Source: Clostridium sp. (GTDB taxonomy: Bacteria; Bacillota; Clostridia; Clostridiales; Clostridiaceae). Taken from it: a stretch of DNA of 23,760 nucleotides. The notes under the pieces were generated by a model. That model was not told the origin of the DNA, did not search any database, and worked only from the letters and a program-made list of their open reading frames with translations. The stretch spans positions 1 to 23,760 of the forward strand of contig NZ_JAHAIF010000044.1 of the NCBI RefSeq assembly GCF_018372875.1. The letters run 5' to 3'. Numbering within the stretch: position 1 is the stretch's first letter; the number at the start of each line of letters is the position of its first letter. The position numbers and the translations under genes were made by a program. Shown here piece after piece: positions 8,253-18,559 of the stretch.

Positions 8253-9512
8253 ATGGGAATGACAATGACACAAAAAATATTAGCTGCACATGCAGGATTA
8301 GATAATGTAAAGGCAGGACAATTGATTGAAGCAAAACTTGATTTGGTATTAGGTAATGATATTACAACACCGGTTGCAGTAACAGAATTTAAGAAATTTG
8401 GTGTGGATAATGTATTTAGTAAAAGTCAAATAGCTATTGTTCCAGACCACTTTACTCCAAATAAGGATATAAAGGCTGCAGAACAAGTTAAATATATAAG
8501 AGAGTTTGCTAAAGAAAAAGAAATTGAAAACTTTTTTGAAGTTGGTGAAATGGGAATAGAGCATTGTTTAATTCCTGAAAAGGGACTAGCTGTAGCAGGA
8601 GATGTGGTAATTGGGGCAGATTCCCATACTTGTACTTATGGTGCTTTAGGAGCATTTTCAACAGGAATTGGCTCTACAGATATGGCAGCTGGAATGGCTA
8701 CAGGACAATGTTGGTTTAAGGTTCCATCAGCAATTAAATTTGTGTTGAAGAATAAACCAGCTAAATGGGTAAGTGGGAAAGATATTATCTTACATATCAT
8801 TGGAATGATAGGTGTAGATGGTGCTTTATATAAATCCATGGAATTTGTAGGAGATGGATTAAAATATCTTTCTATGGATGATAGATTTACAATGGCTAAT
8901 ATGGCTATTGAAGCAGGTGGAAAAAATGGAATTTTCCCTGTAGATGAAAAAACAGAGGAATATTTAAATGAACATGCTTCAAGAGAATGGAAGAAGTATG
9001 AAGCTGATAGTGATGCAGAATATGATGAGGTTTATGAAATTGATTTAGGTACTTTAAGACCAACAGTTTCCTTCCCACACTTACCAGATAACACAAGAAC
9101 TATAGATAATGTAGGAGATGTAGATATAGATCAAGTAGTTATAGGGTCTTGTACAAATGGTAGAATGTCAGATTTAAGAGTAGCAAGAGACATAATGAAA
9201 GGTAAGAAAGTTAAGAAGGGAATAAGATGTATAGTGTTCCCAGGAACTCAAAAAATATATCTTCAAGCATTGGAAGAAGGAATTATAAAAGATTTAGTAG
9301 AAGCAGGAGCTGTAGTTTCAACTCCAACATGTGGTCCATGCTTAGGTGGTCATATGGGAATCCTAGCAGCTGGCGAAAGAGCTGTTTCAACAACTAATAG
9401 AAACTTTGTAGGAAGGATGGGTCATGTAGAATCAGAAGTTTACCTAGCAAGTCCAGCTGTGGCAGCTGCATCTGCATTAACAGGAAAAATTACAGATCCA
9501 GAGTTAGTATAA
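8253..9512 (+). CDS. leuC: 3-isopropylmalate / citramalate dehydratase large subunit
   Basis: Catalytic subunit of the aconitase-family isomerase that works with LeuD. It converts 2- to 3-isopropylmalate (leucine) and can convert citramalate to beta-methylmalate (isoleucine). It is 419 aa, the short LeuC type found in archaea and many anaerobes rather than the about 470-aa enterobacterial form. [4Fe-4S] ligands are visible as Cys300 (SCTNGR) and Cys360/Cys363 (PTCGPC); DSHTCTYGA is the substrate-site motif. ATG 8253 is chosen because AAGGGGG (8235-8241) lies 11 bases upstream; the in-frame ATG at 8208 would overlap cimA by 29 bases. ATGs at 8259 and 8265 are alternatives. Confidence 0.95.
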   Translation: MGMTMTQKILAAHAGLDNVKAGQLIEAKLDLVLGNDITTPVAVTEFKKFGVDNVFSKSQIAIVPDHFTPNKDIKAAEQVKYIREFAKEKEIENFFEVGEMGIEHCLIPEKGLAVAGDVVIGADSHTCTYGALGAFSTGIGSTDMAAGMATGQCWFKVPSAIKFVLKNKPAKWVSGKDIILHIIGMIGVDGALYKSMEFVGDGLKYLSMDDRFTMANMAIEAGGKNGIFPVDEKTEEYLNEHASREWKKYEADSDAEYDEVYEIDLGTLRPTVSFPHLPDNTRTIDNVGDVDIDQVVIGSCTNGRMSDLRVARDIMKGKKVKKGIRCIVFPGTQKIYLQALEEGIIKDLVEAGAVVSTPTCGPCLGGHMGILAAGERAVSTTNRNFVGRMGHVESEVYLASPAVAAASALTGKITDPELV

Positions 9513-9525
9513 GGGGGAGTTTGAA

Positions 9526-10017
9526 ATGAAAGTAACAGGAAAAGTTTTTAAGTATGGCGATAATGTAGATACAGATGTAATAATTCCAGCAAGATATTTA
9601 AATACTTCAGTGCATAAAGAACTTGCTGCACACTGTATGGAAGATATAGATAAAGACTTTGTTAATAAGGTTGAAGAGGGAGACTTTATTGTTGCAAATA
9701 AAAATTTTGGTTGTGGGTCTTCAAGAGAACACGCTCCTATAGCTATAAAGGCAGCTGGGGTTAGCTGTGTAATTGCTTCAACTTTTGCAAGAATATTCTA
9801 CAGAAATGCCATTAATATAGGATTACCTATTTTGGAATGTGATGAGGCTGTTATGGCAATAGATAATGGAGATAAGCTAGAAGTTGACTTCTCTACAGGA
9901 GTAATTAAAAACCTAACTAAGAATGAGGAATATAAGGGAGAACCATTCCCAGAGTTTATGCAAAATATAATAGATAATGACGGATTAATTGGATATATAA
10001 GAAATAAAAATAAGTAA
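9526..10017 (+). CDS. leuD: 3-isopropylmalate / citramalate dehydratase small subunit
   Basis: Small subunit of the LeuCD isomerase, 163 aa, the short form matching the short LeuC. It has the swivelling aconitase domain: [13 protein letters not shown] near the start (residues 13-27) and the substrate-phosphate loop [12 protein letters not shown] in the middle. It starts 13 bases after leuC, with AAGGGGGAG overlapping the leuC stop, so the two are co-translated. Confidence 0.97.
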   Translation: MKVTGKVFKYGDNVDTDVIIPARYLNTSVHKELAAHCMEDIDKDFVNKVEEGDFIVANKNFGCGSSREHAPIAIKAAGVSCVIASTFARIFYRNAINIGLPILECDEAVMAIDNGDKLEVDFSTGVIKNLTKNEEYKGEPFPEFMQNIIDNDGLIGYIRNKNK

Positions 10018-10032
10018 ATTGGGGGAAGAAAA

Positions 10033-11115
10033 ATGAAATATCATATAGCAGTTATACCTGGAGATGGTATTGGACCAGAGGTTGTAGAATCAACTGTTAA
10101 AGTTTTAAATGCAGTCGGAGAAAAGTTTGGTCATAGATTTGATTATGAATATTTAGTGGCAGGGGGATGTGCAATAGATAAAACAGGCAATCCCTTACCC
10201 GAAGAAACAATAGATGCATGTAAGAAAAGTGATGCTGTATTACTTGGGGCAGTAGGAGGTCCAAAGTGGGATGATCCAACTGCTAAAGTAAGACCTGAAC
10301 AAGCTTTATTAGGTTTAAGAGGAGGCCTTGGACTTTATTGTAACCTAAGACCAGCATTATTATATGCACCACTTAAAGATGCATCACCATTAAGGGAAAG
10401 CATAATTGGTGATGGGATAGATGTACTTGTGGTAAGAGAATTAACTGGTGGAATTTACTTTGGAGATAGAGGCCAAACTACTGTAGATGGAATTCCTGCA
10501 GCATATGATACTGAAAGATATAACGAAGAAGAAGTTAGAAGAATTGCTAAAATTGCTTTTGACTCAGCAATGAAGAGAAAGAAGAAGGTAACTTCAGTAG
10601 ATAAAGCAAATATACTTGAAAGTTCAAGGTTATGGAGAAGAATTGTGGAAGATGTAGCTAAGGATTATCCAGAAGTAGAATTAAATCACTTATATATTGA
10701 TAATGCAGCAATGCAAATGGTAAGAGATCCAAAACAATTTGATGTAATAGTTACTTCAAATATGTTTGGAGATATATTATCAGATGAAGCAAGTATGGTA
10801 ACAGGATCTATTGGTATGCTTCCATCAGCATCATTAGGAGAAAATAGTTTTGGAATGTATGAACCTATACATGGAAGTGCACCTGATATTGCAGGTAAAG
10901 GAATTGCAAATCCTCTTGCCACAATACTTTCAGGAAGTATGATGCTTAAGCACACATTTAAACTAGACGATGAGGCTGCATTAATAGATAAAGCTGTTTT
11001 AAGAGTTTTAGAATCAGGATATAGAACAGGGGACATAATGAGTGAAGGTATGAAGCTTGTTGGTACTGAAGAAATGACAAAGTTAGTTTTAAGTGAGATA
11101 GAAAAGGGGATGTAA
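10033..11115 (+). CDS. leuB: 3-isopropylmalate dehydrogenase
   Basis: NAD-dependent oxidative decarboxylase, 360 aa, normal length. It acts on 3-isopropylmalate and, in the citramalate route, on beta-methylmalate, giving 2-oxobutyrate. Family motifs are [10 protein letters not shown] at the start, the Arg-rich substrate segment [27 protein letters not shown] (IPMDH-specific), [13 protein letters not shown] with metal-binding Asp residues, and the NAD-binding [20 protein letters not shown]. It starts 15 bases after leuD with a TTGGGGG site. Confidence 0.96.
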   Translation: MKYHIAVIPGDGIGPEVVESTVKVLNAVGEKFGHRFDYEYLVAGGCAIDKTGNPLPEETIDACKKSDAVLLGAVGGPKWDDPTAKVRPEQALLGLRGGLGLYCNLRPALLYAPLKDASPLRESIIGDGIDVLVVRELTGGIYFGDRGQTTVDGIPAAYDTERYNEEEVRRIAKIAFDSAMKRKKKVTSVDKANILESSRLWRRIVEDVAKDYPEVELNHLYIDNAAMQMVRDPKQFDVIVTSNMFGDILSDEASMVTGSIGMLPSASLGENSFGMYEPIHGSAPDIAGKGIANPLATILSGSMMLKHTFKLDDEAALIDKAVLRVLESGYRTGDIMSEGMKLVGTEEMTKLVLSEIEKGM

Positions 11116-11118
11116 AAT

Positions 11119-12777
11119 ATGAGAAGTGACGTTGTAAAAAAAGGTCCTCAAAGGGCTCCGCACAGGTCACTATTCAAAGCGGCAGGTCTTACTGAAGAAG
11201 AATTAGAGAGACCTCTAATAGGAGTAGTAACCTCACAAAATGATATTATTCCAGGGCATGTGCATTTAGATCAAATTGTTGAAGGTGTAAAAAAAGGAGT
11301 ACTTATGTCAGGGGGAACTCCACTAGTATTTCCAACGATAGGAGTTTGCGATGGAATTGCTATGGGACATGAAGGAATGAAGTATTCTTTAGTAACTAGG
11401 GAACTTATTGCAGACACAATTGAGTGTATGGTTAAAGCACATGGATTCGATGCATTAGTGTTAATACCTAATTGTGATAAGATTGTTCCAGGTATGATGA
11501 TGGCAGCGTTAAGATTAAATATTCCAGCTGTAATTGTTAGTGGCGGTCCAATGCTACCAGGAAAGTTTAAAGATACAGATGTTTCTTTAACAACTGTATT
11601 TGAAGCTGTAGGAGCATATGAAAATGGAACAATGCTTGAAGGAGATTTAAAGGAGCTAGAAGATAATGCATGTCCAACTTGCGGTTCCTGTTCAGGAATG
11701 TTCACAGCAAATTCAATGAATTGCTTGGCAGAAGTATTAGGATTGGCTTTACCTGGAAATGGTACAATACCTGCTGTTTATTCAGAAAGAATTAGATTAG
11801 CAAAGCAAGCTGGTATGGCAGTAATGAATCTTTTAGAAAAAGATATAAAACCAAGAGATATAGTAACTGAAAAAGCTATTGAAAATGCGTTAGCTTGCGA
11901 TATGGCACTTGGTTGTTCGTCAAACTCTGTATTGCATTTAACTGCTATAGCAAATGAAGCAAAATTACCAATAAATCTTAATATTATAAATGAGGTTTCT
12001 AGTAGAACACCTAATCTTTGTCACCTTGCACCAGCATCACAAACACATATTATAGATCTTTATTATGCAGGGGGAATTGGAGCAGTTTTAAATGAATTAT
12101 CTAAGAAAAATCTTATCTATTTAGATTGCATTACTGCTACAGGTAAAACTCAAGGTGAAAATATAGAAGGTAAGAAGGTTAAAGATTATTCAATTGTTAG
12201 GCCAATAGAAGAACCATATAGTGAAACAGGTGGTATTGCTATTTTAAGAGGAAACCTTGCTAAAGATGGAGCAGTTGTAAAAAGATCAGCAGTTGAAAAA
12301 GAGATGTTAAAACATAAAGGACCAGCAAGAGTGTATGACTCAGAAGAAGAGGCAATAGAAGCTATTATGGGAAAACAAATAAAAGCTGGCGATGTTATTG
12401 TTATTAGATACGAAGGACCAAAGGGTGGCCCAGGTATGAGAGAAATGCTATCACCAACATCAGCAATTGCTGGAATGGGACTAGATAAGGAAGTTGCTTT
12501 AATAACAGATGGTAGATTTAGTGGAGCAACTAAAGGAGCTTCAATAGGACATGTATCACCTGAAGCAGCTGAAGGTGGGGTAATAGCTTTAATTGAAGAA
12601 GGGGATATTATATCAATTGATATAAATGCAGGAAAACTAGAACTAGAGGTTTCTGATGAGGAATTAGAAGGAAGAAGAAAAAGATTAAAGCCAGTAGAAC
12701 CAAAGGTTACTGAAGGATATTTAGCAAGATATGCTAAATTAGTAAGTTCTGCAAGTACTGGAGCTGTATTTAAATAA
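11119..12777 (+). CDS. ilvD: Dihydroxyacid dehydratase
   Basis: Iron-sulfur enzyme that dehydrates 2,3-dihydroxy-3-methylvalerate or -isovalerate to the 2-keto acids of isoleucine and valine. 552 aa, full length. Cluster and metal residues are visible in [10 protein letters not shown] and in [19 protein letters not shown]. The C-terminal part has [11 protein letters not shown] and GHVSPEA, typical of IlvD/Edd. The start lies 3 bases after the leuB stop, with its GGGGAT site inside the end of leuB, so it is translationally coupled. Confidence 0.97.
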   Translation: MRSDVVKKGPQRAPHRSLFKAAGLTEEELERPLIGVVTSQNDIIPGHVHLDQIVEGVKKGVLMSGGTPLVFPTIGVCDGIAMGHEGMKYSLVTRELIADTIECMVKAHGFDALVLIPNCDKIVPGMMMAALRLNIPAVIVSGGPMLPGKFKDTDVSLTTVFEAVGAYENGTMLEGDLKELEDNACPTCGSCSGMFTANSMNCLAEVLGLALPGNGTIPAVYSERIRLAKQAGMAVMNLLEKDIKPRDIVTEKAIENALACDMALGCSSNSVLHLTAIANEAKLPINLNIINEVSSRTPNLCHLAPASQTHIIDLYYAGGIGAVLNELSKKNLIYLDCITATGKTQGENIEGKKVKDYSIVRPIEEPYSETGGIAILRGNLAKDGAVVKRSAVEKEMLKHKGPARVYDSEEEAIEAIMGKQIKAGDVIVIRYEGPKGGPGMREMLSPTSAIAGMGLDKEVALITDGRFSGATKGASIGHVSPEAAEGGVIALIEEGDIISIDINAGKLELEVSDEELEGRRKRLKPVEPKVTEGYLARYAKLVSSASTGAVFK

Positions 12778-12803
12778 AAAAATTATGGTAAGGAGGGGGC
12801 GGG

Positions 12804-14477
12804 ATGATTTTAACAGGGTCAGATATAGTTGTTCAATCACTTATAGATGAGGGGGTAGATATTGTATTTGGTTATCCAGGTGGACAAGTTATTAATCTGT
12901 ATGATTCGTTATATAAGTACCAAGATAAAATACGTCATATTTTAACTTGTCATGAGCAGGGGGCTGCTCATGCTGCAGATGGATATGCAAGAGCTACTGG
13001 AAAGGTGGGAGTATGTATTGCAACCTCTGGACCAGGTGCAACAAACTTGGTAACAGGTATAGCCACAGCTTATATGGATTCTATCCCTATGGTAGCGATA
13101 ACTGGGAATGTTCCTATGAGTTTATTAGGTAAAGATAGTTTTCAAGAGGTGGATATAACAGGAATAACAATGCCTATTACTAAACACAATTATATAGTTA
13201 AGGATATAAATGATCTTCAAGAGGTTATAAAGAAAGCATTTTATATAGCTAAAGAGGGAAGGCCCGGACCTGTTTTAATTGATATTCCAAAGAATATTCA
13301 AGTAGAAAAAGTAGAATACAAAAAGTTAGAACCATTAGAAGTAGCAAGAAAAGAAAAATTAGTTTATGAAGATAACGTTAATGAAGCTATTGAATTAATT
13401 AATAATTCTAAGAAGCCATTTATATATGTAGGGGGAGGAGCTATTACTTCAGACGCTAGTGAAGAGGTTGTTGAACTAGCAGAAAAGATTAACTCGCCTA
13501 TATGTAATTCTTTAATGGGTATTGGAGTTGTTCCTAAGGGACATCCATTATTAACTGGAATGATAGGAATGCATGGAACAAAAGCTTCAAATATAAGCGC
13601 TACAAAGTGTGACTTATTTATTGCGCTAGGAGCAAGATTCTCTGATAGAGTAATATCTAACCCGGAAAATTTAAGCAATGCAAAAATTCTTCATATAGAT
13701 GTAGACCCAGCTGAAATAAATAAAAATATAAAGGTTGATTTATCAGTAGTCGGTGACTTGAAGTTAGTGCTTCAAAGAATTTTACCACATATAAACGAAA
13801 AGAAGAATAAAGAGTGGATAGAGCATGTTGACTATTTAAAAACATTAAATGCCTATAAGGAGGAAGAAGGGGAAGAGTTAACTCCAGAGTATTTTTTCGA
13901 AGTGTTAAATAAATTAAATCAAGGTAATTTAATTATATCTACAGAAGTAGGACAACATCAAATGTGGACAGCTCAATATTTTAAATTTAATGATCCTAGA
14001 AGGTTAATAACTTCTGGAGGTCTTGGAACTATGGGATTTGGGTTAGGTGCTTCAATTGGTGCACAACTTGGTAAACCAGATTGTAAAGTTATTAATATTG
14101 CTGGTGATGGTAGCTTCATGATGAATTGTAATGAGTTAGCAACAGCAGTTAAAAATAACTTACCAATAGTTGTAGTAATTATGAATAATAATGTTTTAGG
14201 TATGGTAAGACAGTGGCAAACATTGTTCTTTGATGGAAGATATTCAAATACTACATTAGATAGAAAAACAGATTTAGTTAAGTTAGCAGAAGCTTTTGGT
14301 GCAGAAGGATATAGGGTTACTGAAAAGGATGAGCTGGAGGGAGTTTTACAAAAGGCCTTAAATTCAAAGGGACCTGTAGTTATAGATTACGTAATAGATA
14401 ATGATAAAAAGGTATTTCCTATGGTTGCACCAGGTGCACCAATTAATCAAATAATAAGTGAAGAAGATATTCAATAA
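12804..14477 (+). CDS. ilvB: Acetolactate synthase large (catalytic) subunit
   Basis: Thiamine-diphosphate enzyme forming 2-acetolactate or 2-aceto-2-hydroxybutyrate, 557 aa. The catalytic Glu51 is seen in CHEQGAAHAADGYAR. The middle FAD/Rossmann domain has LFIALGARFSDR. The ThDP-Mg motif begins at GDGSF (434-438) and ends with the paired Asn of VVVIMNNN. The presence of the FAD-domain features and the partner ilvN in the operon mark it as the biosynthetic enzyme, not catabolic AlsS. A strong GGAGGGGG site lies in a 26-base gap after ilvD. Confidence 0.97.
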   Translation: MILTGSDIVVQSLIDEGVDIVFGYPGGQVINLYDSLYKYQDKIRHILTCHEQGAAHAADGYARATGKVGVCIATSGPGATNLVTGIATAYMDSIPMVAITGNVPMSLLGKDSFQEVDITGITMPITKHNYIVKDINDLQEVIKKAFYIAKEGRPGPVLIDIPKNIQVEKVEYKKLEPLEVARKEKLVYEDNVNEAIELINNSKKPFIYVGGGAITSDASEEVVELAEKINSPICNSLMGIGVVPKGHPLLTGMIGMHGTKASNISATKCDLFIALGARFSDRVISNPENLSNAKILHIDVDPAEINKNIKVDLSVVGDLKLVLQRILPHINEKKNKEWIEHVDYLKTLNAYKEEEGEELTPEYFFEVLNKLNQGNLIISTEVGQHQMWTAQYFKFNDPRRLITSGGLGTMGFGLGASIGAQLGKPDCKVINIAGDGSFMMNCNELATAVKNNLPIVVVIMNNNVLGMVRQWQTLFFDGRYSNTTLDRKTDLVKLAEAFGAEGYRVTEKDELEGVLQKALNSKGPVVIDYVIDNDKKVFPMVAPGAPINQIISEEDIQ

Positions 14478-14493
14478 ATATTAGGAGGAATAG

Positions 14494-15498
<1,005 letters not shown>

Positions 15499-15519
15499 TA
15501 ACTATTTAAAAAACGCTAA

Positions 15520-15581
15520 AATCCCACTAATACCCCAATGAATTGTGTAACAGCAACTCTCCCCAGGATATTAGTGGGATT
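15520..15581 (+). terminator. 13-bp inverted repeat with long loop after ilvC
   Basis: A perfect 13-bp stem (15520-15532 with 15569-15581; arm AATCCCACTAATA) encloses a 36-nt loop. The T-tract is interrupted (TTATTTATATT). It may act as a weak terminator, an mRNA 3' stabiliser or a processing structure. The long loop is unusual for an intrinsic terminator. Confidence 0.6.
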
Positions 15582-15604
15582 ATTTATATTAACAATTTTT
15601 CTAG

Positions 15605-15634
15605 GACTATATCAATTTTTTGATATAGTCTTTT
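15605..15634 (+). terminator. Intrinsic terminator of the ilv-cim-leu operon
   Basis: A perfect 11-bp stem GACTATATCAA (15605-15615) / TTGATATAGTC (15620-15630) with a TTTT loop is followed by TTTT. It is the second hairpin behind ilvC. Confidence 0.85.
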
Positions 15635-15721
15635 AATATTTAACGAAAAAGTTAATAATATAAATACTTGTGTTTTTTGTTAATAATCACGTAATATAAT
15701 AGATGATATTGTTTACAAAAC

Positions 15722-15733
15722 TTAGATGACTAA
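15722..15733. promoter_or_regulatory. Upstream MarR operator candidate
   Basis: TTAGATGACTAA matches 10 of 12 positions of the perfect palindrome at 15809-15820, 87 bp downstream. It lies about 40 bp upstream of the -35 element. Inference from repeat and position. Confidence 0.5.
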
Positions 15734-15774
15734 TAATTATTTTGTGAAGAAATTATTAAATAGCTCACAAAATA

Positions 15775-15803
15775 TTGAACTATAAAATATTATACATTAT
15801 TAT
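15775..15803 (+). promoter_or_regulatory. Putative promoter of the marR-ABC unit
   Basis: TTGAAC (15775-15780), a 17-bp spacer and TATTAT (15798-15803). A better TATAAT lies at 15801-15806 but with a 20-bp spacer. Either would start transcription inside or next to the palindrome at 15809-15820. Confidence 0.5.
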
Positions 15804-15808
15804 AATAG

Positions 15809-15820
15809 TTAGTCGACTAA
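15809..15820. promoter_or_regulatory. Perfect palindromic MarR operator candidate
   Basis: TTAGTCGACTAA is a perfect 12-bp palindrome at the predicted transcription start, 16 bp before the MarR start codon. Size, symmetry and position fit autorepression by a MarR dimer. Confidence 0.65.
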
Positions 15821-15836
15821 TTAAAGGAGGGCTAAT

Positions 15837-16316
15837 ATGAACAAAAATATAGATGATGAAGAATCTTTGAGATATGTTTTTTCTCAAGTTATGCGGCTTC
15901 ACTTTATAAGAACTCATTCATTACTTGAAGAAACTGGTTTGTATCCGGGACAACCACCCTTATTATTTTCTTTAAATAAGAAGAATGGTCAAAGTCAAAG
16001 AGAATTATCAGAAAATCTTAATGTTAAGGCATCTACAATGGCTGTAATGATTAAGAGAATGGAGAAGACCGGCTTAATAAAAAGAGGACAAGATGAGAAA
16101 GATCAAAGGATTTCAAGAATTTTCATTACAGATGCAGGAAAAGAAATTTGTGAAAAATTAAAAACTATACATGATCAGATAGAAGAAGAGGCTTTTAGAA
16201 ATTTTACAGTTGAAGAGAAGCTACTACTTCGCAGATTAATGATGCAATTAAAAGAAAATTTAGAGGAAGCTTGCGGAAAAGATAAAAATATAAGTTTTTG
16301 TAGTCATCATAAGTAG
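15837..16316 (+). CDS. MarR-family transcriptional regulator
   Basis: Winged-helix repressor, 159 aa, first gene of a unit with two ABC exporter genes. The helix-turn-helix lies at about residues 51-77 (QSQRELSENLNVKASTMAVM). The wing carries the MarR signature DEKDQRISRIFIT (86-98), followed by the long C-terminal dimerisation helices. A strong AAAGGAGGG site precedes the ATG. Two matching palindromes upstream suggest that it represses its own operon until an inducer, perhaps an exported drug or toxic compound, binds. The last residues, CGKDKNISFCSHHK, contain two Cys and two His, which could make it metal- or redox-responsive; this is speculative. Confidence 0.93.
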   Translation: MNKNIDDEESLRYVFSQVMRLHFIRTHSLLEETGLYPGQPPLLFSLNKKNGQSQRELSENLNVKASTMAVMIKRMEKTGLIKRGQDEKDQRISRIFITDAGKEICEKLKTIHDQIEEEAFRNFTVEEKLLLRRLMMQLKENLEEACGKDKNISFCSHHK

Positions 16317-16336
16317 ACAGAGAGAGGAGAAAGGAT

Positions 16337-18559
16337 ATGCTAAAGCTTTTAAAGTATTTAAAGAAATCAATTGTACCAATTTTAGTTATAGTTCTATTCT
16401 TAATAGGGCAAGCAATATGTGATTTATCCTTACCAGATTATACTTCTAAGGTAGTTAATGTTGGTATACAACAAGGAGGAATTGAAAATCCTGTTCCAGA
16501 TGTAATAAGAGCTACTGAAATGGATAAGCTTATGCTTTTTATGAATGAAAGTGATAAGGATATAGTGTTAAGCAATTATAATTATTTAGATAAGGCCTCT
16601 CTTTCAGATAAGGATTTAACAGTAGATGAGCCTATATATGAACTTAATACAAAAGATAAAATAATCATAGAAGAGTTAAGTAGTATTTTTGGTAAGCCTA
16701 TGCTAGTAGTAGAAGGTTTTGAAAATGATAGTGAACAAACTAAAAAAATAAAAGAGGAGATGTTAGCTAATTTACCACCTCAAATGATTCAGAATGGTGA
16801 TGTGTTTGAAGTGTTCTCATTAATGCCAAAAGAAAACTTGTCAGAAATGAGAAAAACTATTGATGAAATGTTTAGTGCAATGCCAGATAGCATAATAACA
16901 CAAAGTGCTATTTCTTATGTAAAAGGAGAGTATAAGAGCTTAGGAATTGACACAGATAAGCTTCAAACAAACTATATGTTTTTAGCTGGAGCTAAGATGT
17001 TAGGTATTGCATTATTAAGTGCAATAGCAACTATAGTTGTTGGATTCTTAGGAGCTAGGGTAGCAGCTACATTAGGTAAAAATTTAAGAAGTAAAGTATT
17101 TAAGAAGGTAATGTCATTTTCTAATACAGAAATGGATAAGTTTTCTACAGCATCATTAATTACTCGTAGTACAAATGATATTCAACAAGTACAAATGCTA
17201 ATGGTAATGATGTTAAGAGTAGTTATTTACTCACCTATTATAGCAATAGGAGGAATAATAAAGGTAACTAAGACTAATACATCAATGACTTGGATTATAG
17301 CAGTAGCGGTATTAGCAATACTTTCATTAGTAATGATCTTATTTATTGTTGTAATGCCTAAGTTTAAGGTTGTCCAAAAATTAGTGGATAGAGTTAACTT
17401 AGTAACACGTGAAATATTAACTGGTATACCTGTTATACGTGCATTTAGTACTCAAAAATATGAAGAAAAGAGATTTGATAAAGCAAACTTAGACTTAACT
17501 AAGACAAATATATTTGTAAATAGAGTAATGGCTTGTATGATGCCAGCTATGATGCTTGTTATGAATGGTATTAGCGTTCTTATAACGTGGAATGGTGCAC
17601 ATGGAGTAGATTCAGGAGCAATGCAAGTTGGAGATATGATGGCATTTATTCAATATACAATGCAAATAATAATGTCATTCTTAATGATATCTGCAATATC
17701 AATAATGCTTCCAAGAGCAGCTGTTTGTGTACAACGTGTTGATGAGGTAATATCTACAGATTTAGTAATAAAAGATAAAGAACAAACAGAAAGTTTTAAG
17801 GCAGATAAAAAGGGATATGTTGAATTTAATAATGTATCATTTAGATATCCAAATGCTGAAGAAGATGTATTGAGTAATATATCATTCGTTGCTAAACCAG
17901 GTGAAACAACAGCATTTATTGGTAGTACAGGTAGTGGTAAGTCAACACTAATTAATTTGATACCACGTTTTTATGATGTTACAGAAGGTAGCATTAAGGT
18001 TAATGGTGTAGATGTTAGAAATGCATCTCAACATGATTTAAGGCAGAAGATAGGATATGTTCCTCAAAAGGGAATATTATTTTCTGGAACAATAGATTCA
18101 AATTTAAGATATGGTAGAGAAGAAGCTACTGATGTAGAAATAGTAAGGGCTGCTGAGATAGCACAGGCAATAGATTTTATTTCTTCAAAACCTGAAAGAT
18201 TTGAAACTGAAATTTCTCAAGGTGGTACAAATGTATCAGGTGGACAAAAACAAAGACTTTCTATTGCAAGAGCAATAGCTAAAAATCCCGAAATTTATAT
18301 ATTTGATGATAGTTTCTCTGCTTTAGATTTTAAGACGGATTCAGCATTACGTAAGGCACTTAAGCAAGAAACAAGTGATAGTACAGTATTAATAGTTGCG
18401 CAAAGAGTTAGCACTATTTTACATGCAGATCAAATTATTGTTTTAGATGAAGGAAAAGTAGTTGGAAAAGGAACTCATAATGAGCTTCTAAAGAACTGTG
18501 AAGTTTATAAGCAAATAGCTTTATCACAACTTTCAAAGGAGGAGCTAGAGAATGAGTAA
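16337..18559 (+). CDS. ABC exporter half-transporter A (degenerate ATP site)
   Basis: Type IV ABC exporter subunit, 740 aa, with membrane and ATPase domains fused. TM1 lies about residues 12-30 and TM2 about 214-238. Between them is an unusually large extracytoplasmic segment of about 180 residues; the remaining TM helices run to about 455. The nucleotide domain has Walker A GSTGSGKST (Lys535), signature VSGGQ (633-637), and Walker B IYIFDD with Asp658 where the catalytic Glu normally stands. Gln689 replaces the H-loop His (VAQRVST). This marks the non-catalytic partner of a heterodimer such as BmrCD, LmrCD or TM287/288. It starts 20 bases after marR and overlaps the next gene by 8 bases. The substrate is unknown; a drug or peptide is likely by context. 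Confidence 0.95.
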   Translation: MLKLLKYLKKSIVPILVIVLFLIGQAICDLSLPDYTSKVVNVGIQQGGIENPVPDVIRATEMDKLMLFMNESDKDIVLSNYNYLDKASLSDKDLTVDEPIYELNTKDKIIIEELSSIFGKPMLVVEGFENDSEQTKKIKEEMLANLPPQMIQNGDVFEVFSLMPKENLSEMRKTIDEMFSAMPDSIITQSAISYVKGEYKSLGIDTDKLQTNYMFLAGAKMLGIALLSAIATIVVGFLGARVAATLGKNLRSKVFKKVMSFSNTEMDKFSTASLITRSTNDIQQVQMLMVMMLRVVIYSPIIAIGGIIKVTKTNTSMTWIIAVAVLAILSLVMILFIVVMPKFKVVQKLVDRVNLVTREILTGIPVIRAFSTQKYEEKRFDKANLDLTKTNIFVNRVMACMMPAMMLVMNGISVLITWNGAHGVDSGAMQVGDMMAFIQYTMQIIMSFLMISAISIMLPRAAVCVQRVDEVISTDLVIKDKEQTESFKADKKGYVEFNNVSFRYPNAEEDVLSNISFVAKPGETTAFIGSTGSGKSTLINLIPRFYDVTEGSIKVNGVDVRNASQHDLRQKIGYVPQKGILFSGTIDSNLRYGREEATDVEIVRAAEIAQAIDFISSKPERFETEISQGGTNVSGGQKQRLSIARAIAKNPEIYIFDDSFSALDFKTDSALRKALKQETSDSTVLIVAQRVSTILHADQIIVLDEGKVVGKGTHNELLKNCEVYKQIALSQLSKEELENE

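Noticed and set aside
11271..11705. 144-codon minus-strand frame inside ilvD, and similar long minus-strand frames in glmM, cimA, ilvN and leuB
   Set aside because: These are antisense shadows of well-recognised genes, caused by codon bias; they have no ribosome binding sites or family features.
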